Notes under the pieces: model-generated | Told to the model about the DNA's origin: nothing | The model's input: only the letters and a program-made list of their open reading frames with translations | The model's database searches: none | Assembly (NCBI GenBank): GCA_032871835.1 | Contig: CM065301.1 | Span: 78,338,069-78,402,068 of the forward strand | DNA: 64,000 nt | DNA from: Dipteronia dyeriana | Lineage: Eukaryota > Streptophyta > Magnoliopsida > Sapindales > Sapindaceae | Direction: 5' to 3' | Position numbers and translations under genes: made by a program | In this document: piece after piece, positions 1 to 11,591 of the stretch | How positions within the stretch are numbered: position 1 is the stretch's first letter | Layout of the letters: every line of letters begins with the position of its first letter

Positions 1-530
1 TCATATTATTATGCTACACCTGCCCACCCTCAAACAAATGGACAAGCCGAAGCAGTTAACAAAGTCATCAAGCACATGCTCAAAGCAAAGTTGGATGCCA
101 AAAAGGGCAGTTGGGTTGAAAAACTTCCTGAAGTATTATGGGCTTATCGGACAACGGCAAGGACTTCTACAGGAGAAACACCATTTTCTTTAGCATTCGA
201 AACAGAGGTCGTCATCCTGGTAGAAACATCATATATGCCACCCAGAGTCAGGTTATATGATGAATATCATAATACTGATATGTTGTTACAAAGCCTGGTT
301 GATTTAGAAGAAAAAAGGGATAAATCCCTAGTGCTAAATGCGGCATATCAGTAAAGAGTGGCTAGGCACTACAATTCTCATGTGCGGGTGAGGAAGTTCT
401 GAATGGGAGACTTGGTGTTCAGAAGAGTATCGTTGAGCACAAAAGATAAAGTCACTGGCTCGTTGACTTACAAATGGGAAGGCCCATACAAAATTGAAGG
501 CAAACCCGATACATCAGATTCTGAAAAACG
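1..530 (+). pseudogene. Tat integrase C-terminal fragment (copy 1)
   Basis: Frame 1 reads the end of a Ty3/gypsy integrase: the HPQTNGQ(A)EA motif near residues 9-17 with the last catalytic Glu, then the WAYRTTARTSTGETPF block and a C-terminal domain with HYNSHVRVRKF, GDLV and KWEGPYK. This part integrates the cDNA and binds DNA. In-frame stops occur at 352-354 and near 403, so it is not functional. After KWEGPYKIEG (about 505) the match to the Tat copy at 24.3-24.8 kb stops, at a probable deletion. The start of the gene lies outside the window. Confidence 0.85.
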
Positions 531-759
531 GTTCGGGACGTTGTCGGGTAAATCCCGATGAGTTACGCAACTGTGTTAAGCAATCCAGAGCTTAACGATT
601 CGGTAAACCCTTGCGTAGACAAAACTAGAAGACGTCTTCAGTGACATGCGTAAGGATCCAAACATATGATCGTGGCGAGCCTCGATGCAACATTTGGGTA
701 ACAACCGAGTACGAAATACAAATGCAAATCCACTTGCCTGTTTCAAGATTACTCGGTTA

Positions 760-870
760 ATAATATTAGCCAGCTAATAAGATACTTGGCGTTTAAAAAA
801 GTAGAAGTTACTTAGATAATAAAATCAGCCAGTTAATAAGATACTTGACGTTTAACATTCAACATTTCAA
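760..870 (+). repeat. Two copies of the Tat 3'-region short repeat
   Basis: The motif (C)AG(CT)TAATAAGATACTTG occurs at about 772 and 831, each followed by GCGTTTAA or ACGTTTAA. The same motif is amplified to nine copies in the Tat element at 25.4-25.8 kb. It lies between the 3' ends of the convergent pol and antisense genes. Confidence 0.6.
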
Positions 871-951
871 CATTCGTTGAACAAATTCATGGCAAAAAGC
901 AATTATGCAAATATAGAATTTTATTAACTATACAATTTTTTACAAGATCAC

Positions 952-3951
952 CTAAGGTGAGGCTGAGGATTTAGAGCTATTGTCGATGCTCGGATCAGGC
1001 ACCATTTCATATTCAAGAGGAAAACTTTTGCTCAAAGGCCAGACAATTGTGTCAACCAGATCATCCATCTACTCGCTATAATCCTTTTCGGGGACCGGTC
1101 CAACATCGGGCTCTGATCCGTCCACCCCAGTTTCCTGACTAGAATAAAAAGTTAAAAGTGAATGCTCAGCTAGGACCTCTAGATGCATAGGATGAGGTTC
1201 TTTGCCTTGGCTTCAACAATAAGCTCTCTATTCCCTCAGATGAGTTCAAAGAGACTCCAAGGATCGGTCCATATAGTTTTCGTTTGATAATTACCAATTA
1301 GCTCGAGCCTTGTCAGTCGCCCAATTTTTTACCTTAAAGAACTCGCCAGCTGAAACCAACCCTCGCTAGAACTCCCTATGGAGTAAGACATCATAAGCTG
1401 AAGATCTTTTAAAGTGATCAACCCCTTGAACTTCAAGTTCCAGCTTGGCTTCCTTCGAGAGGGATTCAATCGTCAGAGCTTGGCGCTTCAGATATTTAAT
1501 TTTGCCATCATAAGATGACTTCGTTTTTTCGACCTCCTGTTCAACCCGAAGCATTGACTCCTGGGCATCGAAGAGCAAGTCTTGTAAAGACCTAACCTTC
1601 TCCTCCGCAAGAGAGGTCCTCTCATCGGCTTCCATTTGTTTCGATAAGCAGCGATCAGTGAACTCTTGGGTAGAACTTGACTTCTTTTGATAGGCCGCCT
1701 TAATCCGGGCACGGTTATCCTCACTCTTTTTTAACTGAGCTTCTAGATGCCTTATCCGATCACTTGGTGTTGTTACGTCTGAACAACCTCAGCAAACTCA
1801 GCAACCATCTGTGGAGAAATAGATTAAAGAAGCCTGAATTAAGGCACAATGATGTAAAGTTCGGTTAAAAAAACTCACGTAGGTCGCACTGTTGAAAATA
1901 TTATGAAAGAGCTCCATAGGGGAAACATTCCTGAAGCGGCTCCTATAATCATCACCAATAAAAGCACGGTTGGAAGACATGGCCTTCAGCATATCCTGGG
2001 GGGAAGGGCAAATAGGCTATTCCGAGAACCCTGCCTCTATAGTTTCAACCTCATAGGACATGGAGTTCTCTCCGCTCAAATTATCTCGAGGAATCTCCCC
2101 TTCTTTTGAAGACTTCTCTATTTGAGCACTAGGGGGATCCCTAACGTCAGCATCTTCGTCGCTCGACTCAATGAACGACACCACTCTTGAAACTTTTGAA
2201 AGAGGTCGAGCAGGAGAATGCACTGTCTTTCTATTTTCGGTCCGCGTACGGTGGAAACCGAGATCAGCTGTAGGATCTTCCTGGTCTATAGTTATATCTT
2301 GAAAAGGCCCAAAAAAACCAGGAACTGAATGGTCAACCTGTTCAGGGGGGGGGTTCCCTAACTCCTTCCACGTCCCTATCAACAAACTGCTCAGCTGGCA
2401 CCCCATCGGCGGTGGAACTAGGCCCATCAGATGCTACACCAACAGGATGCCCCTCTTGCCTGCCGACATCCTTAGGTAGTCTCTGGTCATTATCGAGCCC
2501 AATGGGACCACTCGGGCCACTTGATTCCCCCATACTCGGCTGGACGACCTCCTCAAGGATGTACTTAGGAACTTGTTCATCTGTTTCTTCGAAATTCTCA
2601 TTTGATTCATTATCATGCGAAGCAATGCCCTTTTCCTTTTGATGAGAAGCCTCCTTACGACTTGCCTGAATAATTGCCTTAACCTAACGAGCATGGGAGT
2701 CATTGACGACTTCCATATCGTACACTGAAATCGAAAGGGATATAGAGTTAAGACATAAAGCAGTAAAAGCGACAAAATAAGAGCAACAGGAAAGCTCACT
2801 TACATCGTCTGCGACGAGCAGAAATCTGAGCATAAAAGCCAATATCCATCATTTTCTTCTCATTAAAAAGGTAGGACCTGCTTCTTTTTTCCAAAGTACG
2901 CATAACTAACCGAATAAGGTTAGATAACTCAACATCAGTGAAAACGGGCGGCGTTTTGTTCCAGCGATCAGGAGAGCAAAAGTAATGAGGAACCTTCAGT
3001 ACTTCTCGAGCCTCACCGACTTAAAGCTCGACCTGGTTTCCCCAGTTTCCACCTACGAAAAACCAACTGTTTTTTCAGTATTTGTTTGAAGTGGGAAAAC
3101 CCTAGATAAAACCCTTTTTCTTGGCATCCGGGAAAGTTTCGACACCTCGACTCACCTTCACTCCCTTGGGAATCCAGTTATAAGGGTGGTTGGATAAAAG
3201 AAAATAAGTCTCAATCTGACCAGACTGCCTAAAAGTGTAAAACTACCTTATTTCATGAGGAGATGGCGGTGGCAACTTCATCCAGTTCGACATGTGCCAC
3301 ATGCATATCAAAATCCTATAACTATTTGGGGCAAGCTGGCCTAGACCAATCCCCGCCTCAACAAGGAACCAGGCAAAGAAAGGTTGAAGGGGAATAGTCA
3401 CCCCGTAACTAAACATGGATCCATAAATTGTAACCATACCCGATGGAGGATTCCACACGACCCTATCACCAATATGCTCATCGGGATAGAATCATCTAGA
3501 TCAAACCGAGCTCAATATCTCTCGATCTTCGTATCCTCAACCACGTTCTGTTCGGTATCATATGCACTTGGACGATCAAGAGAAAATAGAGTCCAAGAGG
3601 CACGATGTTCTTCTTCAACATCGTTCTCACTAACCACTTGCCTCTCAATTTGAACGTCGCTTGAACCGTGTTTGTGAACCGTGCGATTACTTTGATGCTT
3701 CCCCATCCTAGATCATAGAGAAACCATGTGTATTGATCAGAGATGGAAGACTCAGAGCTAGAAGAAGATTCAGGGCTAGGGCTAGAAGAAACACCAAGGT
3801 AAAGCCCAGAAACGTCAACATTCAAAAAATAAGGCTGGTCAGGGGGTGATTCCCCTAATAATTTATAAATACACGAGACTAAATAAGTATCTCCACGCTC
3901 AAGCGCATCAAAGGCCTTAACAAAAAGACGGTGTCGTGTAATAGGATCCAT
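952..3951 (-). pseudogene. Tat antisense accessory gene (aORF) with two introns, copy 1
   Basis: This is a gene of about 3 kb running against pol. It starts at ATG 3951-3949 (MDPITRHRLFVKAFDALERG) and has a Ser-rich stretch near residues 50-65. A central block (about 3460-2960) has YGSMFSYGVTIPLQPFF, GLGQLAPNSYRILI and YFLLSNH segments and resembles the Transposase_28 'putative gypsy type transposon' domain. It then has an acidic, Pro-rich linker and a C-terminal coiled coil, ending at TAG 954-952. Two introns are inferred by comparison with the other Tat copy: 2803-2725 (79 nt, GTAAGT...CAG, phase 1) and 1878-1809 (70 nt, GTGAGT...CAG, phase 0). Several frameshifts and stops are present, for example in the 3500-3720 stretch. 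Antisense genes after integrase are known in Tat relatives such as Grande and Retand; function is unknown. Confidence 0.7.
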
Positions 3952-4507
3952 GGAAACTAACCTTTAAAGCAGACGCAGGAAACTGGAAAAATGCTTCAAT
4001 GACAAGCGAATAATAGATCTGTGCACAAGAGCAGGAAGAGAAAAGCAAGCCTGATTTTTCTTTTCGTAAAGATAGCAATGAAACAGCCCTTGTCAATTTT
4101 AATAATCCACTTGATGATTGAAGCACGGAACTCTAGGGTTTGGAAAGGTGGGAAGATTGAAAAAATGGAGACGTTCGATGACATAAGCGACGTATCAGAT
4201 AATCAGCAGATTGTATCTCATAAATACCAATAGAGATACCAAACGATGGAAAGACAAGTGTCATGAAGAAAACAAATCAAGCCATCAGAATTTCAGAACG
4301 TCACAATCATAAGGATTTAGTGTGAAAAGACAAATTGCACATACATGGTTGCCATTAAGACATGTCATTAATGCTGTGAATTGATTATTATTCCCACTTT
4401 AATAAGGCATTAATGAAGGAAATAACAAAAAACTAGACGGAGATTCAACAATTAAAATACTTTCGCCAAAATGAATTATACTCGGCAAAAGTATTTTAAG
4501 AGGGAAT
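3952..4507. other. Non-coding region between antisense gene and 3' LTR
   Basis: No coding potential is visible. The upstream region and any promoter of the antisense gene should lie here. The right end is A/G-rich (TTTTAAGAGGGAAT, 4494-4507), in the expected place of the polypurine tract that primes plus-strand synthesis. Confidence 0.5.
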
Positions 4508-5351
4508 TGTTATATGTATATTTTATTAAATGTACACGTCAGTGACAGATAATGCAGTCTCCCAAAAAATTAGTCTAATAAGCATCCAAACTGACAACTG
4601 AAAAACACCATCGGCGGTATCACCAAGGCATGAGAACCCGAGTAATGCCGAATACGAATATTCGACACATTCAGCTTTACTCTAGACGACATGAGAAACT
4701 CGAGTAAAGAAGTTGTCAAGAAATATGTGATTCACATAACTGAGCCCAGAGAGGATCTAGAATCACACTCCAATAAGAAAACATCCTTATTTCATTCCCC
4801 CATGAGTCCATGACAGAGGAGGAAAGAATTTAAAAGCTTCCAGAAGGATAAACGTCAAACAGGAAACAAGTCCAAATCAAGCAATAACTCTACTCTTCTA
4901 GAAGATTACACACCGATTAGAAAATAAATCCTAAACGGACTGTGCAAATAGAATCCCATGAAGATTCAGATTCGATCCACAAGATCTCAGAAAAAGGAAA
5001 TAAGACAAAGACGACTTCAACAAGCAACCAGTTCCAGTCAAACACTATCACATTTCCTTATATGTAACATAGATTAAGGTTCTATACACATATAAATAGA
5101 TCCATAATCTCACTGTAAAACTAGGATATATAGAACAAGGGGAATAGAAAGTAATCACTGAAAAATAGAGGCAAGAGAGATCGGCTGGTGTAATTCTTTA
5201 TTTAATAGTGGATTTGGCTTGGTTGTGCTTACAACCATCCGTGGATGTTTCTTCGGTCACCTTGTATTCTTTTTCTCTTTCTCTTTTTAACAAGTCTTAA
5301 TCGAACCAAGCATTGTTGACTTTCTTGCTCATCAAAAAATTGACGTCAACA
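4508..5351 (+). repeat. 3' LTR of Tat copy 1
   Basis: It begins TGTTATATG and ends GTCAACA (TG...CA), 844 bp. It is colinear with the LTRs of the element at 18-29 kb, including the ACATATAAATAGA TATA-type box (about 5086-5098), a GTGGATTTGGCTTGGTTG stretch and the final GACGTCAACA. A homologous LTR in the opposite orientation follows only five bases later. Confidence 0.85.
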
Positions 5352-5356
5352 ACTAA

Positions 5357-6171
5357 AATATAATGATTACACATTCAATCTCTTCTTTTTGGCGTATCTC
5401 TCTCTTTCTCTTTCGTGTATATTTTATATGTGTTCTCGTATATGTCTTTGTCTCTCTTACACAATGAGATTATGGGCCTATATATGTATAGAACTTTAAT
5501 CATTGGTTTACAAAAATGGAAAGGTGATGGTGTTTAATTAGGATTGGTTGCTTGTTGAAGTCGTCTATGTCTTCTTTTATATTTCGGAGATCTTGTGTAT
5601 TGAATTAGAGTCTTCGTAAGATTATAGTTGAATAGTCTTTTTTAGACTTATTTCCCGATCAGTGTGCAGTCTTCTAGAAGAGTAGAGTTATTGCTTGATT
5701 TGGACTCGTTTCCTGTTTGGTGTTTATCCTTCTAGAAACTTTGAGTTCTTTCCTGAATAGAATTCTCTGACACTGAAGTGGAAATAAGGATATTTCCTTA
5801 TTGGAGTGTGATTTTAGACTCCTTGTTTAAGTAAGACAATTCTTCTTCATATTAGAGTCGTAGTTGCCTTTTACGTCTCCCACACGTTGTTTAACTGATC
5901 AATTATCTACTCCCGACTAGATTTCTTTTGTCCTGATCGGATAGTCCCGACCAAGTTGTCTCTACCCGATTGACTTGTTTCTCCGACCAGGTTATTTATG
6001 CCCAAACGATTAGTTTTCCCGACCATCTTGGGCAATCTTGACTAGGCCTTGAGATCATCTATTAATTGCCTTGGGTTGATCTTCCCTGACTCTTGTGATA
6101 TGGCATATCTAATCACCGTGTTTTCAGGTGACCATGCTAACTTGTCATGCTATCAAAAAATCCCTATAACA
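5357..6171 (-). repeat. Inverted, truncated Tat LTR
   Basis: On the minus strand this starts TGTTATAGGG at 6171. It shows long homology to the copy-1 LTR, for example a shared stretch AATAACTCTACTCTTCTAGA and the ATCACACTCCAATAAG block. Homology runs to about 5357, where the sequence stops at the end of the neighbouring plus-strand Tat element. The missing U5 end is therefore probably left of that insertion, outside the window. To the right lies copia gag, so this is either a solo LTR or the 5' LTR of a minus-strand element extending left. Confidence 0.75.
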
Positions 6172-8049
6172 TCATGCATTTGATGTCGCCTTTGGTGTTG
6201 ATTCGGTTCTCTCCTTCTTTGTTATTGAACTAGGTTGGGTTACCTCTTTGGTTGAGCATGTATGGCTTGCCTTATTGGTTGACTTAATCTTGATTGAGCA
6301 AGACTTCGATGTTCAAGTTGAGCTTCACCCTTTGTTGGCATCTTTACTTAGACACTCTTGGATGAGTCTCTAAGATCATTCTTCCTCCTAGGATGTTGAG
6401 AAGGTGAAGCCTTGTTTTTACCTTGAGCTTGAGGTTGCTTGATCTTAGTCTTCTTCAAATCTTTAAGGTACCTTATCTTTTTATCCTAGACAATTTTTAA
6501 GGAATTGTCTTTGTTGGCAAGTTCATCCTTCATTGCCTTCATTATTTGGTGGCAATCTTCAATCTCTTTTTCATATTTGGACACATTAACCATGTTCATA
6601 TTTAAGGATTCATCTAACTTGGCCTTTAGTTAAAGGTTTTCTTTCTTCAACAAGTCTTCACTTTCCTTGACTCTCCTCACCTTTTCATTCAAATGAGTCA
6701 CCTTGGTTGAAAGCTTGAGATTCCCCTCCTTCAATTTTTGAATCCCCATTTTCTTCTTCAATTTAGAGTCTTCAAAGTACTTGATGAAGCATTCAAGGTC
6801 CATATCTTCACCATTTCTTCCAGAATGAGATGAAGAGCTCTCATCATTAGATACATTTCCTACAATTGAGGATGAGGCATTTTATTCATTTTGCCTCTCA
6901 TCAAGCAAATCAAATTTCATTTGAGTAGCTTCATCCATCACACTTCTAGCTACCTCATCATCTCTTCCTTCTTTAAGGTCATAATGCAAGGCACTCTTAG
7001 CCTCTTCTACAACTTCCACATAAGAGGCTCCAAAGGTCGTGCAATTAATTGCAAGTTCTTCATCACTCGAAGAATCTTCTACACTCACTATCACTTAAGG
7101 AGGTGGCCATTTCCTATCATTTTCTCTTAAAATTCAAATTAATTACTACACTCCTTGGAGATATATCTGAATCCTCCACATTCAAAACATTGAATGCCTT
7201 TTCTTATAGGCTTCTCTTGACTTGGCTCAATCTTCTTGGAGTGGGTCTTCTTCTTCAAGTCATTCTTATGAAGCTTCATAAGCCTCTTGAATCTCTTTAA
7301 CATTAGAGCCATGTCTTTATCCGAGTCATCATCCTCTTCTCAATCTTAGAAGTTTTCAATGCTATGCCTTTTTACTTCTTCAGTGGAAAAAATGTAGGAG
7401 CCTATCTAGATTTATAGGCTAGTAGCTTTCCAATCACTTCACTCAATTTCATCTTCTTGTAGTCCTTATTTTCTTCAAGAGCTATCACTTTGGATTCAAA
7501 TCTAGTGAGGAGTGACCTCAAGATCTTTTGCTTGATCCTTCTATCTGAGTACAGGTCACCTAGATGATTGCTTTGATTCACGATGTCCATCAACTTCACT
7601 TCGAAGTCATTGAAGCACACACCTTCCTCCATCCTAATTGTCTTAAATTGTGCTTGGAGGAGTTGGAGCTTAGAATCATTAACCACTTTGGTTCCCTTAT
7701 GTGCCATCTCTAAGATCTTCCAAGCTTTTTATGCATTTTTGGTGATTTGGATGAGCTTGTATTGACTCTCATCCAATGCACAAAATAAGGCATGCATCTC
7801 GTTGTTGTTCCACTTCAAGGTTTCAAACTCTTGGGAACTCCATTGAGACTTGGGCTTGGGCACATTACTTCCATCTTCGGCGGTCATGGTTGGTGGTGTG
7901 TATCCATCTTCAATCACCATCCAAACCCTATCATCTATCGTCGATAGGAATGATTCCATCTTCCCTTTCCATGAGGAGTAATTATCCCCTTTTAGTAATG
8001 GTGGTCTCACACTTGATGCTCCCTTTTTACTCACTCCAAACTCACTCAT
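6172..8049 (-). pseudogene. Ty1/copia gag, SIRE-like, interrupted
   Basis: Minus-strand gag of a copia retrotransposon. It starts at ATG 8049-8047 (MSEFGVSKKG), about 120 nt after the primer-binding site. In order: a DUF4219-like N-terminus (PPLLKGDNYSSWKGKMESFL), a UBN2-type gag core (KLQLLQAQFKTIRMEEG, KILRSLLTRFESKV), a zinc knuckle near 7160-7200 reading CFECGGFRYISKEC with Tyr in place of the usual His, an acidic stretch, and a long Lys/Glu-rich coiled coil to about 6200. In-frame stops occur near 7727, 7400 and 7100. The frame is cut at 6171 by the inverted Tat LTR, so protease and pol would lie left of the window. An upstream Met at 8112 is a less likely start. Confidence 0.8.
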
Positions 8050-8167
8050 AGTGTATGTGGGTAATGAATGAAATGCAAGTGATGCCACAAACAAAATGTA
8101 AAATACGAACAAGCAAAATGCAAAATCAAGTCACACACAAAACTCGGATCACCTAAGTATGTCTAGG

Positions 8168-8186
8168 CACCGGCTCTGATACCAAT
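8168..8186 (-). other. Primer-binding site of the SIRE-like copia element
   Basis: On the minus strand it reads ATTGGTATCAGAGCCGGTG, complementary to the 3' end of plant initiator Met-tRNA, directly after the LTR end ...TTTTCA. Confidence 0.85.
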
Positions 8187-8297
8187 TGAAAATTTCCTAG
8201 AATGTGTGTGTTTAATAAACCTAGAGGGGGTGAATATATTTTAATCAAGTAAATCACCAATTTTTTATTGATTAATCAATATTAAAAATTTACCCAA

Positions 8298-8335
8298 TAA
8301 AACAAACAAACAAACAAACAAACAAACAAACAAAT
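8298..8335 (+). repeat. (AAAC)n microsatellite
   Basis: About nine AAAC units within the copia LTR. Confidence 0.95.
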
Positions 8336-8592
8336 CAAGTATAAAGTGCGGAAATATAAATAACACTTGATATATACATGGAAACCCTCAAACTGGAAAA
8401 AAACCACAGGCTATTTTGATAACCACACACGATCACATAAATCTACTATATAAATAAAAGATTACACCCTCAAGTGAAACTCGCACTCTCACTCTCGACA
8501 ACCTCAGGCTATTGACACTACCACTCGCCACTCTTGGTTCAATCCCTAGAGATATCTCCTGATCCACTACTCTTGGCGTGAGCACCTCCTGC

Positions 8593-10133
8593 CACTACTA
8601 AAAAAAAGAGCTATTTGGACCTTTTTGTTTTTCGTCCCAATAGCCTAAAATTCGTCCCTAAAGTCCTATTGGGACGAAAAAACTTCGTCCCAAAATCCAT
8701 CACCTCAATTGGGTTGTAATAGTCTCTTTGGGACGAAAATTAAATTTCGTCCTTAAAAAATACCTATTGATACGAAATATAAAATATTATAAAAATTATC
8801 ATTTGGGAGGATATTATATCGTCCCAATAGTATATCTCTTGGGACGATATAATTCGTCCCTATAGATTAATAGAAAAAAAAAATCCAATCACCACACCAC
8901 ACATGCAGCCCACACGTTGCACCCTCCACACTATCGTCCAATCATATATCTCTTGGGACGATATAATTCGTCCCTACAGATTTATAGAAAAAAGAAAATT
9001 AATCCAACCACCACACCACACGTGCAGCCAAATCGCTGCACCCTCCACACTGAACCCTAACCCACATTCCACATTTAAATTGCGTGGAATCGAACTCGTG
9101 ACCTCCCTCCAATAGTGTAATGCTCAATGCTCAAACCATTACACTACATCATCAACTTTGATGATTTATATAACGATTTATATATAACGCTAATATGTTA
9201 CTATACTTATATTTATTTAAATTAAAATTTTAATAAACAAAATATAAAAAATTATTGTTAAATCATTTAAATTGATCCCAGTAGTCTTTATAATTATTTT
9301 ATATATTATACGAACGAATATTGAAAAACATTTATTAGATAATGTTTTACTAAACTATTATTTTCAAAATCAGATACTAATCGAGTCAAGAGTCAACTGT
9401 AATCGATGAAATATATGGTTACACTAAAAAATGGGAATGCAACTCTCACTTCTGAAGAGATTTCTCCTCACATCTGTGATTTAATGAGTGAAGTTATACT
9501 TAAATATTTATTACAAAAAAGTAGGAAAAATATCTATATATACTTTGCCAATGGTCGTCGACCATTTTTTTTATTATTATTTTTACAATATATTTTAGAT
9601 TCTTATTATTATATTTAAAAATAAAAAGAATATATATATATATATAATTATAATTATATATATACATACTTTATGAATTTATTATAGTAATTATTATAAA
9701 AATGTGAAGAAAATTAATTAAGAATCTCAATTAAATTAAAAAATTATTTAAACTAAATTTTAAATAAAATAAGAAAAATACAAATAAAACTTTTTGGGAC
9801 AAATCGGCAAGGTCTATTGGGACAACATAAAATTCATCCCAACAGGTTAGTTTTAGAGACAAATTATTTATATCGTCCCAATAAACATCCTATTGGGACA
9901 AAAAAAAAATCTGTCCCTAAAAGTGTCGTCAAGTTTGTACTTTCTAGGGACGAATAATTTATTTTGTCCTAATAGACATCCTATTGGGACGATATTGTTT
10001 GTCCCTAAAAGTACTGTCAAGATTGTGATTTTGAGGGACGAATAATTTATTTCGTCCCAAAATACAACCTATTGGGACAAAAAAAAAATCGTCTCTAAAA
10101 GTTTCGTCCCAATAGCTATTTTTTCTTGCAGTG
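8593..10133 (+). mobile_element. Non-autonomous CACTA (En/Spm) transposon
   Basis: It starts CACTACTAAAAAAAAGAGCT and ends AGCTATTTTTTCTTGCAGTG, whose reverse complement begins CACTGCAAGAAAAAATAGCT. The subterminal regions carry many copies of GGGACGAA and its complement TTCGTCCC in both orientations, as expected for transposase binding. The 3-bp flanks are TGC and TAC, an imperfect duplication. There is no transposase. It sits inside the copia LTR and shares terminal and subterminal motifs with the larger CACTA element at the right end of the window. Confidence 0.8.
9062..9150 (-). other. tRNA/SINE-like fragment inside the CACTA element
   Basis: On the minus strand TGATGTAGTGTAATGGTTTG (A-box-like) is followed about 40 nt later by CACGAGTTCGATTCCACG (B-box-like). 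The arrangement suggests a Pol III promoter from a tRNA-derived SINE or tRNA relic. No full cloverleaf is evident. Confidence 0.35.
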
Positions 10134-11591
10134 TACTTATAGTGGCACTTGACCAATTGCTTGTCAACCCACCCTTGGTTGCAAGAATTGACTTGCTTAT
10201 GCAACTTGACCTAGAAGCCACAAGACTTTGACTCTATGAAGAGTATATGGTCTAAGTGTATATATGACACTATGCTCAAATGCAATAATGTGTAAGACCA
10301 AACACAAAATGCTTAACTAGATGTTATAATGCAATTAAACATCCTAGTTATCAAATAATGGCTACATGCCCATACATAATGACTCAATTAGAAGTATATA
10401 TAATCTAACAACCTAATTGTTAACAAAAGTTCAACCAACATGAGTTGTCAAAACATATAATCAAAGGCAATCAAATGCAATTAATGAGGCATATATATAA
10501 ATATTCATGAACTAGACTTGATGCGCAATGTCATCCTAATCATCAATTAAGCATGCATGAACATAAATGAATTAGCTATTTAGGCATAAAAGACCTAATG
10601 ATGCAAGCTATCACAATATAAAACCCAATCAAGTCGTAACTCATGTAAATATGCAATTAAGTCATGAGTATTTGCAGTTAATATGCAATCAAGACTAAAT
10701 CTTGAGTGTATACAACAATTAATGAAAGATGAAGTTGTTCTACTTACTAAGTCACTTAATGAAGAAGAGCCATGATAAGATGATGCATGACTAAGCTTGG
10801 ATGCTCATGGATTTGGGTAGTCAAGAACAAAGCTTGAAGCTTTTCTCTCTCTAGAGGGATTCTCTCTCTAAAAATGTATCCCTGAAGTCCAAAAACGAGT
10901 TGGGAGAGAAGAGAACATATATACACAATAGACCATGTCAAAAAAATACTGTTTTAAGCACACAAGGCACGACCGCTGTGGCTATCGCTGTGAGTGTCAA
11001 ATCGGTCAACACAACGGTGAGGCGGTCAAACACAACTTTACCCAAGACCATTGTGGCGACTGTTGTACTTACTCACAGGGGTCATACAACGGTGAACACA
11101 TGGACTACACACCGTTGTGATAATTCATAACGGTCCAACGACGAACCACACAACGATTAACGACGGTCAACCAAGGCACAAATGCATGGAAATTTAAACC
11201 TCAATCAATCAACCTATATACAATAGATATGAGCATACATAGGTAAAGATAAACTAATTAAAGTGCCCAAATATGAAACGCACCAATTATGCAAGACATG
11301 CAATTCAATGCAACAAGTAGATATGCATGCAAGTATGTGTGGGTAAAGAATGTACACAACTAAACAATAAAGAAACATAATCAAAACAACTTAAATGCAT
11401 CTCAATACAAATGCATGAGGGTATGTGTATCCTAAACTCTGCAAGAGGCAAAGTCAAGTGAATATACATTTTGCTTTTGAAGTTATAGAAATGCTTGGAA
11501 GCTTAAGGACCTAAGCTACCCATTACAAATCATCCCCAATGTGGTGTGGTTTGTCATGAAATAAGTCAATCATAAGATAGAGGTCCTTACA

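Larger units (their letters stand above)
1..5351 (+). mobile_element. Ty3/gypsy Tat-lineage retrotransposon, 3' part (Tat copy 1)
   Basis: The window opens inside the integrase of a Tat-lineage element. Reading rightwards come the integrase C-terminus, a 3' non-coding stretch with short repeats, a convergent antisense gene, a polypurine stretch (4497-4507) and an 844 bp 3' LTR ending ...CAACA at 5351. The layout matches the complete Tat element at 18303-29289 but the two are clearly diverged. About 400 bp present in the other copy just after the integrase appears to be missing here near 500-510. The 5' half lies outside the window. The bases after the LTR, ACTAA (5352-5356), are the expected right target duplication; the left copy cannot be seen. 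Confidence 0.85.
8187..11591 (-). repeat. 5' LTR of the SIRE-like copia element, split by a CACTA insertion
   Basis: The minus-strand LTR end reads ATTCACCCCCTCTAGG...TTTTCA next to the PBS; this C-rich stretch is typical of SIRE/Maximus LTRs. The other boundary is inferred at TGTAAGGACC (11591), where a MITE-like sequence begins. Without the CACTA element at 8593-10133 the LTR would be about 1.86 kb. The interior holds CGGTC-rich repeats at 10960-11170 and no credible gene. The outer boundary is uncertain because the partner LTR is not in the window. Confidence 0.6.

Noticed and set aside
8168..8186. Possible tRNA-Met gene
   Set aside because: Only the last 18 nt of the tRNA complement are present, next to an LTR: a retrotransposon primer-binding site. 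The same holds at 60431-60448.
10900..11130. Overlapping 61-76 codon Thr/Val-rich frames
   Set aside because: They lie in CGGTC-type repeats of the SIRE-like LTR; both frames are equally open because of the repeat.
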